Shown here one piece after another: positions 10,590 to 21,600 of a stretch of 64,000 nucleotides of DNA (positions are counted from its first letter, which is position 1; every line of letters begins with the position of its first letter). Under the pieces are notes generated by a model. That model had not been told where the DNA came from, did no database searches, and saw nothing but the letters and a program-made list of their open reading frames with translations. The stretch spans positions 1,525,069 to 1,589,068 of the forward strand of contig CAUJGJ010000003.1 of assembly GCA_963170055.1 (NCBI GenBank), written 5' to 3'. Source of the DNA: Halisarca cf. caerulea. Its lineage: Eukaryota > Porifera > Demospongiae > Chondrillida > Halisarcidae. Position numbers and translations under genes: made by a program.

Positions 10590-11055
10590 CAAAATCTACG
10601 TATACTATATACTACTGCTCCCTCTCTATACTGTACACTACTGCTCCCTCTCTGTACTGTACACTATACTACTGCTCCCTCTCTATACTGTACACAGTAC
10701 TACTGCTCCCTCTCTATACTGTACACCATGCTACCACTCCCTCTCTGTACTGTACACTATACTACTGCTCCCTCTCCATACTGTACACTATAGTACTGCT
10801 CCCACTCTATACTGTACACTGTACTACTGCCTCCTCTCTACACTGTACACTATACTTCTGCTCCCTCTCCATACTGTACACTGTACTACTGCTCCCTCTC
10901 TATACTGTACCCTATACTACTGCTCCCTCTCTATACTGTACCCTATACTACTGCTCCCTCTCTGTACTGTACACTATACTACTGCTCCCTCTCTATACTG
11001 TACACTATATTACTGCTCCCTCTCTGTACTGTACACTATATTACTGCTCCCTCGT
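10590..11055 (+). repeat. Minisatellite, about 31-33-bp unit
   Basis: About 14 units built on tactgctccctctctatact followed by gtacactatac, with point variation between units. Confidence 0.9.
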
Positions 11056-11227
11056 TGAACTACTTAAACCTTATCTGCAATTTCAGTGAATTGTACTGTG
11101 TGTTCTGTAGTGATGAGGTGAAGCCATACAGATACTTGTGCTCTTTGTTACACTCAGTGTTTATGTAACCTCCAGTTCAGAACTTGAACATGCTCCTATG
11201 TCACAGTTGTATCCACCTCTTTTGTAG

Positions 11228-11397
11228 TTCTCATCTTGTGCCACTGGAGTGGGTTGATGTCTGCTGAAGAGTGTGAAATAGTGTCCTCACTGGATGATCC
11301 TGAGTGGTGGATTCAGCTTGACGCCTTGCAGAATGAGGACATCAATCTTGTATTACATGGGGGGTGGAGGGAGTACTGGGGAAGACAAGAGTACAAG
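11228..11397 (+). CDS. Candidate exon, possibly an N-terminal exon of the Roc-COR gene
   Basis: A 170-nt segment bounded by tttgtag on the left and caag/gtactg on the right. It is open in the frame that reads MSAEECEIVSSLDDPEWW and ends LVLHGGWREYWGRQEYK, with a balanced, protein-like composition in the midst of repeats. It ends in phase 0. The next exon with a matching phase and a fitting helical sequence is at 30732, the first exon assigned to the Roc-COR gene. If they join, the intron between them is about 19 kb and filled with transposons. Assignment to that gene is an inference; the exon could belong to another transcript. No domain is recognised in it. Confidence 0.45.
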
Positions 11398-11439
11398 GTA
11401 CTGATATAATATGCTAGACCAGTCAATTTGTCTTGTCAG

Positions 11440-11715
11440 TGTAACTACACAGGTAGATGGTGTGAGGTGGTGTTACTACACAGGTGGATGGTGTGATGGG
11501 GTGTTACTACACAGGTGGATGGTGTGAGGTGGTGTTACTACACAGGTGGATGGTGTGAGGTGGTGTTACTACACAGATGGATGGTGTGAGGTGGTGTTAC
11601 TACACAGGTGGATGTTATGAAGTGGTGTTATTACACAGGTGGATGTTGTGAGGTGGTGTCACTACACAGGTGGATAGTGTGATGTGGTGTTACTACACAC
11701 GTGGATGGTGTGAGG
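11440..11715 (+). repeat. Minisatellite, about 31-bp unit
   Basis: About nine units of gtgttactacacaggtggat followed by ggtgtgaggtg. It starts about 40 bases downstream of the splice donor of the candidate exon. Confidence 0.9.
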
Positions 11716-11932
11716 TGGACGTTGAACTGTACAGCTACAAATGCTTTGCAAAGTGAACCCACTTTGAAGTCTTATAACTGATATAGCATCTTGCTCTCTT
11801 CCTTTTCCACTGAAACTGTTTTGGTATATTATTGTAATGAACATTGAACTGTACAGCTACCACATAGAGTTCTCAGAGAAAGTAGCATTGTATTGTGTAA
11901 GTGTTGTAAGGAAAGTTTATATGGTATTATCT

Positions 11933-12002
11933 GGTGATGTACTGAATGCAGACAAGAATGATGGGACACCTCATCATTCTTGTCTGCATTCAGTACATCA
12001 CC
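11933..12002. repeat. Perfect 31-bp inverted repeat with 8-nt loop
   Basis: 11933-11963 and 11972-12002 are exact reverse complements, separated by ggacacct. This is a near-perfect palindrome able to extrude as a cruciform or fold as an RNA hairpin. Confidence 0.9.
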
Positions 12003-12279
12003 TTTTGAACCGACAGCCATTTTATCTTCAGTTTGAAAGACTAGTGTACATAACATATCTGACCTATCACATTTTGATCCAAACAATGTACACAGTTAAG
12101 TTCAGTATTGGTGTTGAGGTATGTTATTTGAGGGAAAGCACTATAGCACCCACATTGTGGAGAACATGCTTACATGAGTGTCTTGGTCCTCAAGCTGTTG
12201 GGGTGATGTGAGGTATACATGTACATGGTTGTGAAGTGGAATGTTTCAACTTAGTTCGAGTGGATTTGATTGGCTAGCA

Positions 12280-14347
12280 CGCAGGTATAACATGTGCCTT
12301 TTCAGTAAACAGAGGGGCGTTGTGTGGTTTACAAGGGAATTTGATGTAATATTTACACGTTTTACTGATGTACACGCTTTAGTCAGGTGTAAGTGTATAT
12401 GAAGTTGTCTGCAAGATAATAGTATAGGCCTTTTTGCTCTCAAATCGAAGAATGATATATTGAATAATCGCATGTGGAACATGTCCACGGACACTTGTAT
12501 GACTTCAGGGATCAGAAAATTTATCGTCACTTTTTAGTTTTATTTCTTGCTACAAATACGCAACTAGTACCATTGTGTAGATGGCTGCATTACCTTTCGT
12601 TCGATGTCAAACTTGAAAGAATTTTCTATGTTCCTTGAAATGTATGCACATTCTCCTTAAACATATAAAAGCACGAAAAACGGCTGGGCGGCAGTGCAGC
12701 TTCAAAGCTAAGGGCACAAATGTTGGTATACAGGTTCCTTACCTAAGTATCTAAAACTTCCATGTTGGGGATTTAAATATCTCTAAGAGTTTTAGAGAAA
12801 AACGGTAAAAACCACAAATTCAAACCATGGTAGCTCACCTTTTCGCCTGTAACGTCTGAATCAGGCAATGAATCAAAATCCCCAACATGGAAGTTCTTCA
12901 TTATCCTATAATACAGCCAATAAATGTAAAAAAGTATGCCAATAGGCTTTTTCCCACTGCCGCCCAGCCATTAAAGTTTTTACTAGCCTAGAACTAGCTG
13001 GTAGCCATTTTGTCACATGACCGTCGCATGATATTGAAAGTGACGTCACCTAAAAGTCGAGTCAAGTAGCAAGTGAAGTGGAATACAGACGAAGTCTCTT
13101 TTATTTTTGTACCTTTGATCTTTGATACATAACCTTTCGCCATCGGATAGCTCTTTAAATTCTGCTTTGGTCGCACTTGTAGACGACTTCTATACGAACC
13201 GAATCGCTTTCGAAGATGTTTTTCGGAAGGAGAAAAGATCGATCGAAGAAACTCAAGCTAGGTAAGCCAGACCAGAAAGTTACTGACATGTTCAAATTTG
13301 ATTGAAGGCTTAAGATTCACTTAGTTTCGCATAGCAAGCCTCTTTTTCCTTGATGTTGTTAGAAATTTTGTAGAATGTTTATAATGTCGTCAATGGAAAG
13401 GGGCTGGAGACGCGAGACTAGGATTCACTGTAGCCGAAGGCCGTTTGACTGAAATAATTGTCTATCTTGCAGTTTTAACATCATGTAAGGCTGTTTTGGA
13501 ATCTTTACGTGCACAACAACATTTTCCTAAGTCACGGGCTGGTCACATGACATCTCGTCACGAAGCCATCTAAAGTCGTAAAATTCTTTCTAATTGGCGC
13601 CTCCACTGAGATTTCAAGTTTATGGATATGTCCCACATGCGATGTGTAATAGTCTACACATAAGGTGTTTTTAAGACATTCTAATGGCTATTTGCTTGTG
13701 TTGGGAAAAGTATCGATTTCACTGATTGTTACTTTTGGTTGGTGACGTCATCATATCGCATGACACCCTTGTGATGAACGGCAAAAGAGACACTTCTTCA
13801 ATGACTGAGATTCTTTCAAAAACCCGGTCATCTAAACGGTTGTGTAGAGGAGCCATATCGCAGGAGTTAGATCATGATAAGTGAAGCTAAATTTTCACTG
13901 TTGGAGATTTTAATAACATGCCCCATTCCCGACATGTGCACAGGTTTGTGGTTTTACTTTGTGTGTAAAACAACATTTCGGTGAACATCTCAGGAACGAA
14001 GAGGAATGGTAAGTTCTCCAACAGTGAAAATTTAGATATTGTTGCTAAAAGGTTCTTGACAAAGTATGCATGGCTACATAAAACCGTCGTTTACATGACC
14101 GTGTTTTGTACTAAACCTGTTTTTCAAGTCCTGTGGATCCAAGGATCTGTGGTCGTTTTTTCGGCTTTGCTAAGCAGTGACAACAAAGTTAAGTGAACTG
14201 TTATAGCGTTAAATAGTTGAACTAATGTTTTGTATGCTTTTTGTACTCCACAAATAAACTAAACAGAAGAAAAGTGGCGGTTACTTTCTGCCGACTTTCG
14301 GGCGACTATTTTGGGTACTGTTCACATGTGCACATGTCACACCTGCG
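12280..14347. mobile_element. TIR element, subfamily CGCAGGT, carrying a nested TIR element
   Basis: The left terminus reads cgcaggtataacatgtgcc and the right terminus (14329-14347) reads gcacatgtcacacctgcg in its last bases, which is its inverted complement with small differences. A 2-bp target duplication, ca, lies at 12278-12279 and 14348-14349. A second element (12479-13641) sits inside. Without it, the host is about 900 bp. A central inverted repeat (about 13888-13912 with about 14010-14034) surrounds a loop containing gacatgtgcacagg. No transposase gene is present, so it is non-autonomous. The superfamily is unknown to me. Confidence 0.8.
12479..13641. mobile_element. TIR element, subfamily GCATGTGGGACATGTCC, nested
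   Basis: Ends cgcatgtggaacatgtcc and ggatatgtcccacatgcg are inverted complements with two mismatches. The target duplication is at (12477-12478 and 13642-13643). A central inverted repeat lies at about 12757-12776 and 12876-12895 (stem core ccatgttggggat). It contains the palindrome tgacgtca at 13041. No gene. Confidence 0.85.
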
Positions 14348-14429
14348 CAGTGGCTTGGTGGAATAATGATGTGCATATTAAACTATGAGGCGCCCTTTGT
14401 GTAAAAAGTATACAGAAACTAGGATATAT

Positions 14430-14533
14430 AAATATTGTGGATGTATATACATCAGGATGTACATTCCTATACATCCTGATCATGATCTATACTATGCGTC
14501 CAGATCGATACTATACATCTGGATCTATACTCC
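14430..14533 (+). repeat. 19-bp minisatellite, left block
   Basis: Units related to tatacatccggatctatac. The same array resumes at 17280 on the other side of a Harbinger element, so that element was inserted within it. Confidence 0.8.
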
Positions 14534-14963
14534 GGGGCGTAGCTCCATTGTTTCCTGGTTGCCAGGAAACCCCCCTCATTAGAAATCCCTTTAATCTGAA
14601 GCCACCAGTATGCTAATCAATCATGCAATTAATCCCAACGCTTCTCTCCAATTGTCACCTAGCATGTACCTGCGCACATGGTTTCACTGTGAGTACATAG
14701 CTAATGCTGTACTGCCTTCATGCAAGCTTTGTGTTCTTTTAGTCGTTTCTAGCTTGTTTGACACACTAGTTTTCAAACTACCATTACAAATTTAAATGTG
14801 GTGTTCCCTTGCATGCATGTGGACACAGTGTTGTTACCACATGATAGAGTAAGTAAAGGCTATTACGGAGCTTTAGCACAACGTTTTTACGTAACGCTAT
14901 AGATTAGTGTTAACGTTCACACCAATACCAGAAAAGATCTTTAGCATAGTGTTGTGTAAGAAA

Positions 14964-15954
14964 ATGGCGGCTTTGACTGGAGACAAAGAAATGCTTCTAG
15001 CCTCTCTTGATTCAGACAGTGATTATGATTTAGAAGAATTCATTCTCCTTTCCACACTACAAAGGCAGACCGAAAAGAGGGAATTGGAGAGTCTGAGGCG
15101 GGAACGGCACGGAACACGGCTGGATTTTGACAAACTCACGAACGACCAGTGTAAGTTGTTGTTTCGCTTTGAGAAAAGCAACATTCCAGGTCTCTGTGTA
15201 GCACTTGGCAAACCTGAGGACATAGTGGCCCCTAACAGAACGCGCTGTAGTGGCTTAGAGGGACTCTACATTCTTTTAAGAAGACTAGCTTATCCGAACC
15301 GTTTAGAAGATTTGGAGAGTATTTTTGGACGAGGTGTCGCTGAACTTAGCATCATTTTCTCATCAATCTAGTTCTCGACATTCTGTACACCAAATTGCAC
15401 CATCTCTTAGACAGTTTACCTGCTGCATGGCTAACCAATGCTCGTCTTGCACAGGGTGCAGATGCTGTGCACAAGTTGTGCCCCTTGCCATATGTGTGGG
15501 GCTTCATTGATGGAGCAGCCAGGCCTATTCCAAGACCAATACATGGCCAAAGGCTTTTTACAGTGGTCACAAACATGTGCATGCCTTAAAATTCCAGATG
15601 GTGATGTCTCCGTACGGTATCATGGCGCATTTCTTTGGTCCGCTTGAAGGTCGGAGGCATGATGCTGCAATGCTGCAAGAGAGTGGGTTGCTTACTCAAG
15701 TGGAGCAGCACATGAAACGTGGCTCTAGTAGTGGAAACTACTGGATCATGTATGGTGATCCAGCATACCCCAACCGTCCGCAAATTGTGCGGCCATTTCA
15801 AGGAGCACGTTTGTCTCCCTCGGAAGCTGATTTTAATCAACTTATGAGTGGGTGTCGAGTTTGCGTGGAGTGGGGATTTGGAAACATCGTTCGCCTATGG
15901 GCTTTAAATTTGTTGATTTTAAGAAGAACACAAAGATTCTGCTGCAGCCTGTAG
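14964..15954 (+). pseudogene. Harbinger DDE transposase, frameshifted
   Basis: Starts MAALTGDKEMLLASLDSDSD at 14964. The first frame ends at 15371, and the reading then moves to frames at about 15395 and 15577. Recognisable catalytic segments: GFIDGAARPIPRP (first Asp, about 15502-15540), GPLEGRRHDAAML (about 15637-15675), YGDPAYP (second Asp, about 15750-15770) and RVCVEWGFGNIVRLW (Glu, about 15857-15900). These are the DDE triad segments of PIF/Harbinger nucleases, which cut and rejoin element ends. At least two frame changes (near 15360 and 15590) inactivate the copy, unless some coincide with introns; I see no convincing splice sites there. Confidence 0.82.
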
Positions 15955-16061
15955 CCATGTATTACATTGTAGCCACTATACTTACTAACTGTTATGCATG
16001 CTTATACGGGAACAACATTTCCACACACTTTGGATTGCAACCACCATCACTACAAGAATAT

Positions 16062-16888
16062 TTACAGTAACCAATAATTTATACACATGACTCTCATTCT
16101 TTTGTCTTTGCTAATAATGTAATAATATTGCCCATCTGTTCCATTTGCTGCTGCATCATTGTTAGCATTCTCATAATTTGTTCTAGACTTTGCTGCTGAA
16201 TGGCCTCTTGCTGATTGGCCTTCTTCTCGTCCAATGCAAGTTCTTTCTCTCGTAGGCTGATTTCCCTCTCTCTCAGCTTTAAGCTCAGTAGATTTTTGCT
16301 CCCGTCTGTCCTCCAAAACCTGCTCTAAATCAATTTTTGTCTTCTTCTTCTGGGGCACATCCTCTTGCCTGTTTCTTTTGTCTTTCAAGGCCAGCAGTGC
16401 ATCTCCTCGTATCTGCTCCCCCCTCTCGCGATCTTCCTTCTCTTTTTGTTTGGCACTCAAAGAAGCCTGCTTCTGGGAATACCTTTTCGCGAACTTCTCT
16501 CTTAGGGACTCCATTAACTCTTCCTTCTCTTTGAATTCCTCCTCGGTGCCACTCTGCTTGCGTTGCTTTGTGTCAGCCTTCAGGAATGCTTCCATTAAAT
16601 TTGTTGCTCTTTCTCTCAAAAAAACAGGCTGTTATCTTGCCGAATTTCTCTGGAAACTCTTCCATTAAGTTAGTCGCAATATATAGCTTCCCAGCAACTG
16701 GCTCCACGAATGAAAGGGCTCTCCACCACTGCAAGCTCCCTTAGAAGCAAAACATCATCTCTGGCTTGAAATCGTACCCGAGACTGCTTTCCTTGGGCTG
16801 ACGATGGGGTATCCGTGAGATCCACCAAATTGTTGAGGGTAGTAGAGGTGGAGACAAAAGCGCTAGCACTGACAGAATCCATTATCAA
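16062..16888 (-). pseudogene. Harbinger Myb/SANT-like DNA-binding protein, frameshifted
   Basis: On the minus strand, 16888 to 16670 begins MIMDSVSASAFVSTSTTLNN and contains RVRFQARDDVLLLRELAVVE, which fits the first helix of a Myb/SANT-like domain. The reading shifts near 16675 and continues to 16062 through FLRERATNLMEAF into a highly charged, probable coiled-coil tail (KQKEKEDRERGEQ). In Harbinger elements this second protein binds subterminal sequences and brings the nuclease to the nucleus. The frameshift suggests it is dead, like the nuclease gene it faces. Confidence 0.75.
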
Positions 16889-17279
16889 ACAGCTAAAGGA
16901 AAACTCGGCTAAAAAGCGAAGGAGAAGACAACAATGGACGTAGCTTGACGAATCTTGACCACAGAAACAATAACTGGGCTAAAATCACGCCTTAAATCCA
17001 AGTTGGTAGCTTCCTTAGAGTAGAAAAACGGCTCCATCTCAATCTTCACTTTACCGTGCTAACTCGACGTTATTAGCACCCCTATAGCGTTCGAAACCTT
17101 ATCAAAACCGCTAAATTTTTAAACCCGCAACGTTATTAGCCAATAGCGTAACGTTTAACGCTATGCTAAAGCTCTCTATTATAGTACAATGTGTCCATGA
17201 TACCACTATTCTTGTACACCGTGGGCTCATGTTCATGGTTTTTAGAAACCCCCTTATTTTTCTTCTGGCTACGCCCCTG

Positions 17280-17740
17280 ATGCTATACATCCTGATCCAT
17301 ACCATACATCCGGATCTATACTATACATCCGGATCTATACTATACATCCTGATCAATACTATACATCCGGATCTATACTATACATCCTGATCTATACTAT
17401 ACATCCTGATCTATGCATCCAGATCTATACAGTAACTATACATCCCGATCTATACTATACATCCAGATCTATACTATACATCCTGATCCATACCATACAT
17501 CCTGATCTATACTATACATCCGGATCTATACTATACATCCAGATCTATACTATACATCCTGATCCATACCATACATCCGGATCTATACTATACATCCGGA
17601 TCTATACTATACATCCTGATCCATACCATACATCCTGATCTATACTATACATCTGGATATATACTATACATCCTGATCTATACTATACATCCGGATCTAT
17701 ATTATACATCCGGATCTATACGTCAGAATCTATACATCTG
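17280..17740 (+). repeat. 19-bp minisatellite, right block
   Basis: About 24 units of tatacatccggatctatac with common variants (cctgatc, ccagatc). Continuation of the block that ends at 14533. Confidence 0.9.
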
Positions 17741-18082
17741 TACCTATGTATGTAACATACATTTGGAAGACTATTGAGCAATGCACATGTAGTAATATCT
17801 TGTTGTCATGTGATATCATGTGATAGTGTATAACGGTAGGGCTACTTGAAAATTAGTGAGGAAGTGATATAAGGGTAACTTCTTGAGCAAGAGAGTCACT
17901 ATGACAAAAGTTACAGTACATAGTGAGCACATGTTCCTAGACATTGATCCTAGACAACCTCATTGCAGGAGCGTATCAATATTTCCTTCATCCTACAATT
18001 CGCGAAAAAGATCAAAGACAACCAGTACAGAACATGCACATCTCTCCATAATCTTTCTATTCGCTAATTGTGGGTAGACCTA
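17741..18082. other. Unassigned spacer
   Basis: No gene or repeat is supported here. Confidence 0.4.
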
Positions 18083-18618
18083 TATACTGACAGTTATGTC
18101 CAAGGTTATACACAAGAAACACACCTCTTTAGGCACAAAACGCTGGACATAAAATGAATGGAGCAACGTACGAAGATTCATTTTTCGATTCTGGGGGTTT
18201 GGTCCTTTAAGAACAATCTGTGAAAGTTTCAATACTAAAATCAAAAATTTTTCCGACCGGAATTTCGATTGAAATATTCTTGTGGAGTCATCTTCCTTCT
18301 TCGTCGAATATCACATGCAGTCACGTGGTTTGATTACGTCATACAAAACTAGCCTTTGCGTATGTACCAGCAGATAAGTCGCCGAGTTGGTTCTTTCGAC
18401 GAACGAAATTGTCTCTGAAGTAGATTAACGAAATTAGCAATGAAAGAGGCCTTTGGAAAGGTTATCGTCTGATTTAACTTTTGTTTCGAGGCGTTTAGTC
18501 GGCGATTTCATGTGACCCTTGCGTGAAATTCCTTCTAATGTAAACAAAGTAATTGTTATGTAAACAATCGTGTTGTACGTAAACAATCCTCCCTGTTTTT
18601 GGACATAACATACCTGCG

Positions 18619-18633
18619 AACGTCATCAAACAC
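18619..18633 (+). repeat. 15-bp direct repeat, left copy (candidate target-site duplication)
   Basis: aacgtcatcaaacac, identical to 22358-22372. The two copies bracket the retroelement gene and its untranslated regions. Confidence 0.75.
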
Positions 18634-21600
18634 TTAAGAAAAGATGGCGGATTGAAGATGCATTTCATTGATTTGAATGTGTTAGTGTGTTTTTGAACGT
18701 TTATCCTTGGGGATGCCTCAGTGTTGTCGGTGCAACGGCAGATCTACTTGTTTTAATTGTGTTTGCAGGAAAGCGGGTAAAAAATGCACTGATTGTCTCC
18801 CTTGTAAAAGGAATCGTTGTCAAAACAGCTGCAAACGCATCCAGGAAGATTTCAATTCTCCCACGGAAAATTTGCCTTCGATAACTGCTACTACATCATC
18901 CTTAGCTAATGATCAAGGTCAGTTGTCAGATTTGTCCACTCTACCAGCTACAGATTCAAACCTTCTACCAGTACCTGTACCAGTACCATCTGAGTTGCCC
19001 GCATCTATTGATTCAAGTCCTTCACCAGTTTTATCTACTGATTCGCGTCCTTCAACAGTTTTATTAAACGATTCAAGTCCTTCAACAGTTTTAGCTATCG
19101 ATTCAAATCCTTCAACAGTTTTATCTACCGACTCAAATCCTTCGTCAGTTTTATCTATCGATTCAAGTCCTTCAACGGTTTTATCTACGGTCTCAAATCC
19201 TCCAACAGTTTTATCTACCGATTCAAGTCCTTCAACAGTTTTAGTTATCGATTCAAATCCTCCTGTTTTATCAGAATTAGCGATTACCAATGATCAGTCT
19301 TTACACTCTGAAATATTACCAGATAAGTCAAGTTCACCTAGCATGCAGAATGTTGCAAGTCTACCAGATTTTAATCAAACATCTGAAAACAGCAACATTG
19401 TTTGGAATGAAGCTTTAGAGCAAGATATAAGCACAGCATTATCATCTGCATATATGGAGATTGTTCACTGGAAACCAAATCTTTTTATGGTCCCTTCTGG
19501 AATACAGGGGAAAGCATTTGTGAATGAGCTTGCTAGAATGTTCAATGCTTTTACTAATGAATCAGCATTAGAATCTATTGCAATCACTGCTGCAATGTCC
19601 ATGCCAGCTTTATTGCTGCAAAAGCCACATGTGAAATCAAAAACAAAGGATCACATTTGTTGTCTCCGACGTCGGCTTGAACTCTGGAAACACGGACAGA
19701 TCACTGACCTCCTCAATGAGAGCCGTACAATTCAAGCTCGATTACAATCTAAAGTGAATAGGAAATATTCTGATGTTTCAGTGCCCCGCCTTTTTGCAAA
19801 GAATATGATGAATGGGAAAGTGAAGACAGCACTGAAAATGTTATCTAGCCAGATCAAAGCCGGTGTTCTCAATCTTGAGGATACAATTCAACAACAGCAA
19901 CACACAACTACTGTCCGTCAAGTTCTTAAAGAGAAACATCCAAAGCCTAGTGAAATTTGTGTAGATGCAATTGTACCTCCAACGGAAAGTAACACTGCAC
20001 TTCACATCATTTTTGAGAGCATCAATGCAGATGAGATACGAAAATCAGCTCTTAAAACTGAAGGATCTGCAGGACCTTCTGGTGCTGATGCAATGTGCTG
20101 GAGAAGATGGTGCACAGCATTTGGTGATAGCTCCAATGATCTTTGTCAAGCCTTGTCAAATGTTGCAAAACGTCTTTGTACCACATATGTCAATCCAAAG
20201 TTCATTACTGCCTACACAGCTTGCCGACTCATTCCTTTGGACAAGAACCCCGGTGTCAGACCCATTGGGGTTGGAGAAGTTGTCAGAAGAATTATTGGGA
20301 AGACTATCATGATGATTACCAAAAGTGATCTCCAAGAGTCTGTAGGCCAATCTCAGCTTTGTGCAGGATTTGAAGCAGGCTGCGAAACAGCCTTTCACAC
20401 TATGTCACATATCTTCTCATTACCTGAGACAGAAGCTGCACTTTTTGTTGATGCTTCCAACGCCTTTAACTCACTAAACCGCCGTATGACTCTCTTGAAT
20501 GCTCAATCAATATGCCCAATTTTAGCTCCTGTTTTGATCAATACCTACCGTGAATCATCTTACTTATTTGTTGATGGTGAATACATTTTTTCAGAAGAAG
20601 GTACCACTCAAGGTGACCCTTTAGCAATGGCAATGTATGCCATAGGCATACAACCCCTGGTTCAGAAACTCGAGGCCTGTTCACCCCAAGTCTGGTATGC
20701 AGATGATTCAGCTGCAGGCTCATCCGTTGAGCAACTTAGACAATGGTGGGATGTGCTGCAGGAAGAAGGACCGAAGTATGGCTATTGCACCAACAGTCGC
20801 AAAACGAAGCTTCTCATCAAAGAGAACAACACTGAAACAGCTTCAAGATTTTTCAATGACACTGGGATTACGATTGTGACTGATGGAGTGACATATCTAG
20901 GAGGAGCTATTGGAAAGAAATCATTCATTGAAGATAATGCTCGTACAACAATTGAGGGATGGATGGAAGAGCTTTGTGAACTTGTAGCTATAGCTGAAAC
21001 AGAACCACACTCTGCTTATGCTGCTTACACCCATGGAGTACAATCAAAATTCAACTACTTTTTTCGCATCACTGACTGGGACAGTTTGAATTTATCACAT
21101 CTACTCATACCTATAGAAGAAATATTGAGCTCCAAGCTGATTCCGGTGTTATCTGGTCACCTTCAACCTGGCAAGAGTATTCGAGAATTGCTATCCCTTC
21201 CTGTTCGCCTTGGCGGTCTTGGGATCCCCAACCCAATTTCCATTTCAGGGGATGCATTCAAGGCTTCACAACTCATCACAGCCCCACTATTGCAGAGTGT
21301 CTTAAATGGCACATCAGCCACAACTGCACAGGCAGCTCAGAAAAGAGCAAAGAATGACCTGAGTAAGGATAAACACAAGCAACAAGACGAGCAAGCAAAA
21401 TTGCTGAAGCAGGATTTAACTCCAACACTGAAACGCTGTGTCGACCTTGCTCAGGAAAAAGGGGCATCTACTTGGCTATCAGCTCTACCCTTGACATCCC
21501 ATGGTTTTGCATTGCACAAGTCTGCTTTTAAGGATGCACTTGCACTTAGATATGGCTGGCCACTGCAGAACACTCCGTCTCATTGTGCATGTGGCAAGGC

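Larger units (their letters stand above)
14533..17279 (+). mobile_element. PIF/Harbinger DNA transposon, degenerate
   Basis: About 2.75 kb inside a 19-bp minisatellite. The termini share ggggcgtagc on the left (about 14535) and gctacgcccc on the right (about 17268), an inverted pair of the kind found in Harbinger elements. It has the two genes expected of this superfamily in opposite orientation: a DDE nuclease on + and a Myb/SANT-like DNA-binding protein on -. Both are broken by frameshifts. A clear 3-bp target duplication was not identified. Confidence 0.8.

Noticed and set aside
18085..18618. A separate 530-bp TIR element ending acatacctgcg
   Set aside because: Only 11 bp of end match and no 2-bp duplication. 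The sequence is equally explained as the left half of the element interrupted by the retroelement, so I did not list it separately.
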